From assembly GCA_002321305.1 (NCBI GenBank), contig DCMF01000037.1:1-5895 (forward strand): a stretch of DNA of 5,895 nt, read 5' to 3'. Below, in pieces: positions 1 through 5,416 of this stretch. The notes beneath the pieces were generated by a model that saw only the letters and a program-made list of their open reading frames with translations, searched no databases and was not told the DNA's origin. The stretch comes from Verrucomicrobia bacterium UBA1629. GTDB taxonomy: Bacteria > Verrucomicrobiota > Kiritimatiellia > RFP12 > UBA1067. Each line of letters opens with the position of its first letter. Position 1 is the stretch's first letter. The translations under genes were made by a program, and so were the position numbers.

Positions 1-39
1 CTTGTGCGAGAGGTGGGTGCGCGAGCCGTTTCGTGTTCG

Positions 40-80
40 CGCGCAGCGCCGCGCCCCTGCGCGCTCGGCGGCTCTGCGCG
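40..80. repeat. Imperfect inverted repeat at window start
   Basis: Bases 40-51 and 69-80 are reverse complements at 11 of 12 positions, separated by a 17-base GC-rich loop. A further 7-base pair (27-33 with 79-85, CGTTTCG/CGAAACG) could extend or compete with it. Such structure suggests the first 100 bases are mostly intergenic. However, two forward frames stay open across it, one stopping at 100-102 and the other at 105-107, so the 3' end of an upstream gene cannot be ruled out. There is no T-run after the stem, so I do not call it a terminator. Confidence 0.4.
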
Positions 81-103
81 AAACGCCAGAAAGGGCTGCT
101 GAA

Positions 104-1207
104 ATGAGTCACCGCATACCGAGCTGGACGGCGGCGCACCGCGCGAACGCCTGCGTGAAACGGCGGCTGAAGACGCTCTTCTACGGTGTGACGCACGAGC
201 ACGCCTGCGGCAAGTTCGAGACGCTCAAGCGCCTCGCGGACGACTTCGAGGTCGTCGCGCTGGTCGATGACCGTCCGCGCGGGACGCCTTGCCACCTCAA
301 CGAGCGGCTCGATGTCGAACGGGCCGTCCGCGACGGCTTCCGCGTCGTCTCCGAGGCCGAAGCGGAGGGCCTGATGGACGGCCTCGACGTCGCATTCGTC
401 GAGACGGCGAACGCCGACCTGATGGAGGTCGCGGCGAAGTTCGTCGCGCGCGGCGTCCCGCTCCACTGCGACAAGCCGTGCGGCGAGGCACCGGAGCCGT
501 ACCGCTCGCTCGTCGAGACGTGCCGCGCCGCCAACCTGCCGTTCCAGATCGGCTACATGTACCGAGGCAACCCGGCCGTCCAGTTCGCGTGGCAGTTCGT
601 CGCGGATGGCGGCCTCGGCGACGTCGCCTTCGTTGAGGCGGACATGAACCACGACTACGGCGAGCCGAATTACCCCGACTACATTGCCTCGTTCAGGGGC
701 GGCATCCTCTACAACCTCGGCTGCCACCTCGTGGACATGGTGCTGCCGCTCGTGCGCGGCGAACTGCGTGAGGCGCATCCGTTCCTCGGCGACGCGCCGG
801 GCGACCCGCTCGGGTGTCGCACGGCGGGCGCGGCGTTCCTGCGATTCGCGGGGACGGACGTCCTCCTGCGCACGTCGTCGCGGATGCCGGGCGGCATCCT
901 CTGCCGCCGCCTGCGCGTGGACGGCACGAACGGCACGCTCGACCTCTGCCCGATCGAGCGCTTCGACGGCGAGGAACTGACGCTCACGCTGACGCTGAAG
1001 GATGCGGCGGGCGGGTTCGCGGCGGGACGGCATGAGGTCAACTTCGGCGTGCAAACCGATCGCTACGCGCCGCAGCTGAAGGAGCTTGCGGCAATCGTGC
1101 GCGGGGAGCGACCGAACCGGCAGGACTACGCCCGCGACCTGCTGGTGCACGAGCTGACGCTCCGGGCCTGCGGATGGAACGAGGAAAACGGCGGAGGGGG
1201 AAAATGA
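104..1207 (+). CDS. Gfo/Idh/MocA family oxidoreductase (cytoplasmic)
   Basis: Predicted NAD(P)-dependent dehydrogenase of the Gfo/Idh/MocA family, which mostly oxidises or reduces sugars, inositols and related polyols; the substrate is unknown. Numbered from the ATG at 104 (367 residues), an N-terminal Rossmann-like half (about 22-150) begins with a strand reading LFYGVTHEHACGK (25-37), where most relatives have GxGxxG. The family's catalytic-lysine motif follows as CDKP (Lys124). The C-terminal alpha/beta half carries GYMYRGNPA and GGILYNLGCHLVD, with His208 and Asp211 at the usual active-site position, then a DGTNGTLDL strand. Length fits the family. No signal peptide or membrane segment is seen. 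Start choice is uncertain: ATG104 has AAGGG at 91-95, eight bases upstream, but GTG at 155 would begin right before the conserved fold and the preceding 17 residues look non-conserved. The frame is also open back to base 2. The gene ends at TGA 1205-1207, just before the repeat-rich spacer. Confidence 0.85.
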   Translation: MSHRIPSWTAAHRANACVKRRLKTLFYGVTHEHACGKFETLKRLADDFEVVALVDDRPRGTPCHLNERLDVERAVRDGFRVVSEAEAEGLMDGLDVAFVETANADLMEVAAKFVARGVPLHCDKPCGEAPEPYRSLVETCRAANLPFQIGYMYRGNPAVQFAWQFVADGGLGDVAFVEADMNHDYGEPNYPDYIASFRGGILYNLGCHLVDMVLPLVRGELREAHPFLGDAPGDPLGCRTAGAAFLRFAGTDVLLRTSSRMPGGILCRRLRVDGTNGTLDLCPIERFDGEELTLTLTLKDAAGGFAAGRHEVNFGVQTDRYAPQLKELAAIVRGERPNRQDYARDLLVHELTLRACGWNEENGGGGK

Positions 1208-1227
1208 GGCGGTCGGCGATGGCTTTG

Positions 1228-1302
1228 GACAGGATTGACAGGATTGACAGGATTGGCGGATGCGCCGAGCCATTCAATCCTGTGAATCCTGTAAATCCTG
1301 TC
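1228..1302. repeat. Hairpin of inverted 9-base repeats (GACAGGATT type)
   Basis: The left arm 1228-1255 is three tandem copies of a GACAGGATT unit. The right arm 1275-1302 is three copies of the complementary unit (AATCCTGTN). The 28-base arms match at 26 positions around a 19-base loop, which itself holds a small GGCG/CGCC stem. It lies 20 bases after the stop codon of the upstream oxidoreductase. Because the unit is nine bases long it stays open in frame, giving spurious DRI and NPV tripeptide repeats in translation. From general knowledge, similar ACAGGATT-type arrays are scattered between genes in many environmental bacteria. Lack of a T-run argues against a classic intrinsic terminator, though it could stall transcription or protect the mRNA 3' end. 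Confidence 0.8.
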
Positions 1303-1339
1303 AGAAGATCCGTTATCCCGAAGTTGATGAACACAGAGC

Positions 1340-1409
1340 GGCCTGCGGCCGGGCGACGGGAGATGACAGGGAGTCTCGCTTCGCGCATGCCTGTCGGCTT
1401 CGTCGCCCG
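1340..1409. repeat. GC-rich hairpin cluster
   Basis: Several nested complementary segments can be seen: GGCC 1340-1343 with 1347-1350, CGGGCGACG 1350-1358 with CGTCGCCCG 1401-1409 (9 of 9), and GACAGG 1365-1370 with CCTGTC 1390-1395 (6 of 6). The last two nest into one interrupted stem with a roughly 19-base loop. No credible protein is encoded here. It may be part of a dispersed intergenic element together with the neighbouring inverted repeat; function unknown. Confidence 0.5.
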
Positions 1410-1428
1410 CGCATCGGCTCCTATGAAT

Positions 1429-1596
1429 GAAACTCCGATTCGTGTGGCTCTCGCTACCGCTCCGCAGAATGCCTCTTCCGAAAGCAACCCAATTCGCCCC
1501 TTCACGACCATGAAAGTGATTGCTTTGAGACTGGCTTCTGCGAAGCCAGCTGCAAGTCTGCGGAGCGGTAGCGAGAGCATCAATCATCGGAGTTTC
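1429..1596. repeat. Long two-part inverted repeat, MITE-like
   Basis: Arms of 40 bases (1429-1468 and 1557-1596) pair in two blocks. An outer block of 11 bases (1429-1439 with 1586-1596) and an inner block of 22 bases (1447-1468 with 1557-1578) are both perfect, separated by a symmetric 7-by-7 mismatch. The 88-base centre contains further pairing (AAAGCAA 1481-1487 with TTGCTTT 1520-1526) and a perfect 8-base hairpin at 1531-1549. No open reading frame of quality lies inside. The architecture fits a small non-autonomous mobile or palindromic element, or a structured RNA. No clear target duplication abuts the arms. The assignment as an element is inference; the pairing is directly visible. Confidence 0.7.
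1531..1549. repeat. Short perfect hairpin inside the long inverted repeat
   Basis: CTGGCTTC (1531-1538) and GAAGCCAG (1542-1549) are perfect reverse complements with a three-base TGC loop. The stem sits just inside the right arm of the longer inverted repeat and has no T-run after it on the + strand. Confidence 0.6.
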
Positions 1597-1640
1597 TCAA
1601 CACCTTATTGCAATAAACCTGTCAGTAACCACAAAATCAC

Positions 1641-1646
1641 AAGGAG
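1641..1646 (+). promoter_or_regulatory. Ribosome binding site of the quinone oxidoreductase
   Basis: AAGGAG, nine bases before the ATG at 1656, is a strong Shine-Dalgarno match and fixes the start of the downstream gene. A 12-base perfect palindrome TTATTGCAATAA (1605-1616) lies just upstream, in the likely promoter zone. Confidence 0.8.
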
Positions 1647-1655
1647 TGAACAGCC

Positions 1656-2615
1656 ATGAAAGCCATGTGTCTCGAAAACAGGGAGTTCGTCTGGAAGGAC
1701 GTGCCCGACCCCGTCTGCCACGACGGGTTCGACGTGAAGATCCGCATCCGCGCCTGCGCGCTCAACCGCGCCGACCTCATGCAGCGGCAGGGCATCTACG
1801 CGCCGCCGGAGGGCTGGCCGCTCTGGCCCGGCCTCGAGTGCGCGGGCGAGGTCCTCGAATGTCCGGCGAACGGACGCTTCCAGCCCGGCGACCGGGTCTG
1901 CGCGCTCCTCGGAGGCGGCGGCTACGCCGAGCAGGCCGTCGTGCCGGAGGGCATGGTCATGCCCATGCCGAAGGGCTTCTCGTTCGCCGAGGCGGCGGGC
2001 GTCCCGGAGGTCTACGCGACGGCCTACCTCAACCTGAAGCTCGTCGGCGAGATCCGGAAGGGCGAGACGTTCTTCATCAACGGCGGCGAGGGCGGACTCG
2101 GCATCGCGGCGATCCAGCTCGCGAAGCACGTCTTCGGGGCGAAGGTCGTCGCGCAGGTCGCCTCGGACGCGAACGGCGCGTTCTGCCGCGAAGTCGGCGC
2201 GGACGTCACGGTGAACCGCTTCACGGGCGACCTCGTGCAGACGCTCGCCGAGAACCCGCCGGACGTCGCGATCGACCCGGTGGGCGGGCCGCTCATGGGC
2301 AGGTGCATCGCGACGATGCCGTATCGCGGACGCTGGATCTCGCTTGCGTCCATGGCGGGGCCGGAGACGGTGCTGGACGTGAACCTGCTCTGGAGGAAGA
2401 ACCTGCGCGTCATCGGCTCGACGCTGCGCTCGCGCACGCCGGCGGAGAAGGCGCAGATCCTTGCGGGACTCGTCCGCGACGTCTGGCCCGCGTTCGAGGC
2501 GCGGCGGTTCGCGCCGTTCGTCCACAAGGTGCTGCCGATCGCCGCCGCCGCCGAGGCCCACGCGATCCTCGAGCGCGGCGAGAACCGCGGCAAGGTCGTG
2601 CTGGCGGTGGGGTAA
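1656..2615 (+). CDS. NAD(P)H-dependent quinone oxidoreductase, PIG3-like (MDR superfamily)
   Basis: Zinc-independent medium-chain dehydrogenase/reductase, probably reducing quinones or other activated carbonyl/enone compounds with NADPH in the cytoplasm. The 319 residues follow the PIG3/TP53I3 pattern: GroES-like N-terminal domain with NRADLMQRQGIY (37-48) and GDRVCALLGGGGYAEQ (78-93), then PEVYATAYLNL (117-127), then the glycine-rich cofactor loop NGGEGGLGIAAIQLAK (142-157). Later come EVGADVTVNR, IDPVGG, the family signature VIGSTLRSRTPAEKAQI, and a C-terminal block ending GENRGKVVLAV. The structural-zinc cysteine cluster of alcohol dehydrogenases is absent, as expected for this subgroup. 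Length is normal and the AAGGAG site supports the start. It is separated from the upstream gene by the 448-base repeat spacer, so it probably has its own promoter. Its physiological substrate is not evident from the neighbours. Confidence 0.92.
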   Translation: MKAMCLENREFVWKDVPDPVCHDGFDVKIRIRACALNRADLMQRQGIYAPPEGWPLWPGLECAGEVLECPANGRFQPGDRVCALLGGGGYAEQAVVPEGMVMPMPKGFSFAEAAGVPEVYATAYLNLKLVGEIRKGETFFINGGEGGLGIAAIQLAKHVFGAKVVAQVASDANGAFCREVGADVTVNRFTGDLVQTLAENPPDVAIDPVGGPLMGRCIATMPYRGRWISLASMAGPETVLDVNLLWRKNLRVIGSTLRSRTPAEKAQILAGLVRDVWPAFEARRFAPFVHKVLPIAAAAEAHAILERGENRGKVVLAVG

Positions 2616-2619
2616 AACA

Positions 2620-2634
2620 GGGGGACAAACCCCC
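2620..2634 (+). terminator. Short GC hairpin after the quinone oxidoreductase (weak terminator candidate)
   Basis: GGGGG (2620-2624) and CCCCC (2630-2634) flank an ACAAA loop, five bases past the stop codon. The stem is only five base pairs and is followed by GAAACAACG rather than a T-run, so an intrinsic terminator is doubtful. Confidence 0.25.
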
Positions 2635-2673
2635 GAAACAACGAAATGAACGGAATGTGAAGATGTCCGCAAG

Positions 2674-2734
2674 CAATTTCTAATCCAAACACACACAACC
2701 AAGACAAACACAACACATAAACAAGGAGGAACAC
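2674..2734 (+). promoter_or_regulatory. A/C-rich, nearly G-free leader with strong ribosome binding site
   Basis: Between 2674 and 2724 there is one G only (2703); the rest is almost all A and C with repeated CAAACACA-like runs. It ends in AAGGAGG at 2723-2729, five bases before the ATG at 2735. Such a leader would be unstructured in RNA and should favour efficient initiation on the long secreted-protein mRNA. No clear -35/-10 pair was recognised. Confidence 0.6.
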
Positions 2735-5356
2735 ATGAACACCAAAGGAATGATTCTCGTCGCGGCGCTGGCCGTTGCGTCTTTGGGGCGCGCCGACGAC
2801 CCTGTCCGACTGGTCTATGTCGGCGAAGACAAAGGCAGCTGGGCGGCGGAAAACGCCTGGTCGAACGCCGTGACCGCCGCAAAGGGTCCCTGGAAAGACG
2901 GCGCGCTTGCGGTGATTCCCGGCAAGTCGCTGGAGATTCCCCAGGACGTGAGTGCGTACGGCCTTGAGTTCACGGCCATTCCGGTGAACCTGACGGGCGC
3001 GGGCAAGCTGACGCTCGGTGCGGGCGGTCTGACTGCGTCAATCGTCTTCAAGGAAGGCGACCCGTGGCAGAACAGCTACATCAAGAACGACGGCGGGCTT
3101 CATCTCGCGGCGAGTCAGACGTGGTATCTCAAGTTTTGGGGTATGCTTCAGATAGGATACAATAACTGTCCGCTGACCGCCGAGCCGAACGTGACATGGA
3201 CGGTCGGCGGGTCTGCTCAGCTGCGAGGTGCCGCGAAGGGGCTGCTGACGTCCGACGTCACGATGATCGTGGGTGATTCGGTCACGTTGGCGCTGGAACG
3301 CAACACCGACTATGGACTGGGAACGCCCAAGCTCGTTTTCGAAGGACAAAAGGTGAAGATGAGTTTCGGCAATGAAAACCAGGCCCCTGTCTTGGGCGGC
3401 AACTGCGCGCAGGCGGTCACTCTGCGTTCCGGCGCCAATCTGACTTTCAATGCCGCGAATCCAGGTTATTTTGAGGCCCGGGAGCTGAAAGTGGACGGCG
3501 ATGGCGAGGCGAAGCTTTCGCGCATCACGGGCGGCAATGTCCAGCTGGCGCCCGGCGAGACGGTTGTCGACGTGGCGGACGGCCACGCGCTGGTTCTCGA
3601 CGCCGCGCTGGCGAAGACGTCTCCGTCGACGAAGCTGGTGAAGCGCGGCGCGGGCACGCTGACGGTCGCGCAGTCCGCAGAGCCGATCGACGTCACGGTC
3701 GAGGCGGGCACGCTTCAGTTCGCCTCCCGGAAGTGGAAGCACTTCCGGTTCAAGATCGACGCCGTGTACAATTCGAAGGCGTGGGGCGTCCAGATTTCCG
3801 AGTTCAAGCTGCTCAACGGCGACACGGCGGTCGCCGGCGGAACCCCGTCCTATGACAAAAGCACGAAGATCCTTCCTTCCGGCACCACCGGCACACGGGT
3901 GGACTGCTGGGAACATGAGACGCCCGCGAAGGCGCTTGACGGGAATCTGAACACCAAATGGGTGGATCAGCGGGCCGCGTCCGACCAGATCGCCAGCAAG
4001 GGCGACAAGGTGTGGGTTCAGGTGAGCTACGACGAGCCGGTCCGGATCACCGGCTATTCGTGGGCCACGGCAAACGACGCCGGACCCGACGACAGCAGCC
4101 AGAGCTGTCGCGACCCGTCCGCGTGGCGGCTTCTCGCGAGCGATGACGGCGAGAACTGGGTCGAGCTGGACAGGCGCGAGAACATGGGGCCTTACGCGGC
4201 GCGCAAGAGCTGGGTCGGGACGTTCTCCGTCGGTTCTGGACTCGGCGCGGACGCCCAGCTGGGGCATGTCGTCGTCGAAGCGGGCGGCACACTGGACCTG
4301 CGCGGCTCTGCGGCTCCGGCAAGCGGGAGCATCGAGAACCGCGGCGGCACGATCCTGACGGATGCGGGAGCAAAAACCGAGAAGGCGGTCGCCGTCCTCG
4401 GCGGCACGCTGTCGCGCGGGCCGGCCACGTTCGGCGGCAAGTTCTTCCGCGTGACGCTCATGGGGAACCGCGTGGAGGCGTGGGATTGCACGTCCATCGC
4501 CGAGTTCTCGCTGTACGCGGCGGGCGGCACGCGCGTCAACAAGGGGACGTTTACGGACAAGTCGGCGTCCGTTTCGGCGGTCAAGGATCTGGCCGCCGGG
4601 GAGGTTTGGCTGGACGCGAATGGCGGGAATGTCCGGGAAGGAATTGCCAACGCCTTTGACGGAGACTCCGAGACGATGTTCTTCGTCTCTGGCGGGAAAC
4701 CTTCTGCCGACAAGCCGATCGTGTTTGCCTTCCGCCTGCCGGACGACGCGGCGCGCGTGGCCGGGTACACGTTCACCACGGGTCTGGACAGCTGGATGAA
4801 TAATGGGATGAATATTGATTGGTATCATCGAAACAACCCGATCGACTGGAAGGTCGAGGGGAGCTTTGACGGCCAGACTTGGTACGTGCTGGACGAGGTT
4901 TCCGTCAAGGCGACGCCCGCTGCGCCAGGCACGGAATACAACGCCGGCGCGCCCTATGCCGTGACGGGCTGGGGCGAACCCGGCGAAGGCGAGGCGGTTG
5001 CGTTCGATGCGGACACCGCCGTGTCCGTCGCGCCGGGCGCGACGCTGGACCTGCGCTCTGACAAGATGGTCGTCGGACATCTCGCGGTGGACTGCCGGAC
5101 GGCGGGCGAAACCGGCGGAACGATCACCTGCCTCACGCCGATGTCGGACGGCACGCTGGATCTGACGGTCGACGACCCGAAGAGCGTCCGTGAGGGCTTT
5201 GTCGTGCCGCTGACGATCGGGACGGTGGCGGACGCGCAGAACTTCGCCACGTGGTCGGTGCGGGTGAACGGCGTCGTCAAGTCCAAGCGCAAGCTGGTCT
5301 ACCGTGACGGCCAGCTGCTGATCAGGGGCGTCGGTTTTGCCGTGATCATCCGCTGA
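2735..5356 (+). CDS. Large secreted protein with two F5/8 type C (discoidin)-like domains
   Basis: An 873-residue exported protein, not matched to a named family. Residues 1-20 form a signal peptide (positive MNTK, hydrophobic MILVAALAVASL, cleavage probably after GRA20). Residues 21 to about 330 are beta-rich, with autotransporter-like strand phrases such as LTGAGKLTLGAGGL and LVKRGAGTLTVAQ. Two galactose-binding-like domains follow. The first, about 335-498, has DGNLNTKW (402-409) and AWRLLASDDGENW (463-475). The second, about 569-742, has DGDSET (642-647) and DWKVEGSFDGQTW (704-716). Each is followed by a near-identical strand (GGTLDLR 517-523, GATLDLR 768-774). No catalytic domain, C-terminal membrane anchor, PEP-CTERM or T9SS sorting motif is visible; the end reads GVGFAVIIR. 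A binding or surface-structural role, perhaps toward glycans, is inferred. Codon use is less uniformly GC-rich than in the neighbours. The start is fixed by AAGGAGG. Confidence 0.85.
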   Translation: MNTKGMILVAALAVASLGRADDPVRLVYVGEDKGSWAAENAWSNAVTAAKGPWKDGALAVIPGKSLEIPQDVSAYGLEFTAIPVNLTGAGKLTLGAGGLTASIVFKEGDPWQNSYIKNDGGLHLAASQTWYLKFWGMLQIGYNNCPLTAEPNVTWTVGGSAQLRGAAKGLLTSDVTMIVGDSVTLALERNTDYGLGTPKLVFEGQKVKMSFGNENQAPVLGGNCAQAVTLRSGANLTFNAANPGYFEARELKVDGDGEAKLSRITGGNVQLAPGETVVDVADGHALVLDAALAKTSPSTKLVKRGAGTLTVAQSAEPIDVTVEAGTLQFASRKWKHFRFKIDAVYNSKAWGVQISEFKLLNGDTAVAGGTPSYDKSTKILPSGTTGTRVDCWEHETPAKALDGNLNTKWVDQRAASDQIASKGDKVWVQVSYDEPVRITGYSWATANDAGPDDSSQSCRDPSAWRLLASDDGENWVELDRRENMGPYAARKSWVGTFSVGSGLGADAQLGHVVVEAGGTLDLRGSAAPASGSIENRGGTILTDAGAKTEKAVAVLGGTLSRGPATFGGKFFRVTLMGNRVEAWDCTSIAEFSLYAAGGTRVNKGTFTDKSASVSAVKDLAAGEVWLDANGGNVREGIANAFDGDSETMFFVSGGKPSADKPIVFAFRLPDDAARVAGYTFTTGLDSWMNNGMNIDWYHRNNPIDWKVEGSFDGQTWYVLDEVSVKATPAAPGTEYNAGAPYAVTGWGEPGEGEAVAFDADTAVSVAPGATLDLRSDKMVVGHLAVDCRTAGETGGTITCLTPMSDGTLDLTVDDPKSVREGFVVPLTIGTVADAQNFATWSVRVNGVVKSKRKLVYRDGQLLIRGVGFAVIIR

Positions 5357-5404
5357 CCGTCTGCGCACGACATCGACAAGAAACTCAAAATTCAATCGTA
5401 AAAG

Positions 5405-5410
5405 AAAGGA
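5405..5410 (+). promoter_or_regulatory. Ribosome binding site of the exported oxidoreductase
   Basis: AAAGGA six bases before ATG 5417, in an A-rich run, supports that start. The 60-base gap after the secreted-protein gene holds no hairpin that looks like a terminator, so cotranscription with that gene is plausible. Confidence 0.65.
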
Positions 5411-5416
5411 ATAAAA

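Noticed and set aside
1228..1302. CRISPR array
   Set aside because: The repeats are nine bases, contiguous without unique spacers, and inverted into a hairpin.
1038..1587. Two - strand open frames (181 and 153 codons) through the repeat spacer
   Set aside because: Both translate the inverted repeats and antisense of the first gene. No ribosome binding site or protein family is evident, and three open frames over one repeat block indicate absence of stops rather than coding.
1174..1659. A 161-codon + strand open frame across the repeat spacer
   Set aside because: Its sequence is DRI and NPV tripeptide repeats produced by the 9-base repeats plus translated hairpin arms; it overlaps the end of one real gene and the start of the next.
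1646..2683. A 345-codon + strand open frame overlapping the quinone oxidoreductase in another frame
   Set aside because: It is an arginine-rich out-of-frame shadow of the conserved 319-residue protein.
1605..2882. A 425-codon open frame on the - strand
   Set aside because: It is antisense to the clearly conserved quinone oxidoreductase and both its flanking spacers; composition is arginine/alanine-rich and no domain is seen.
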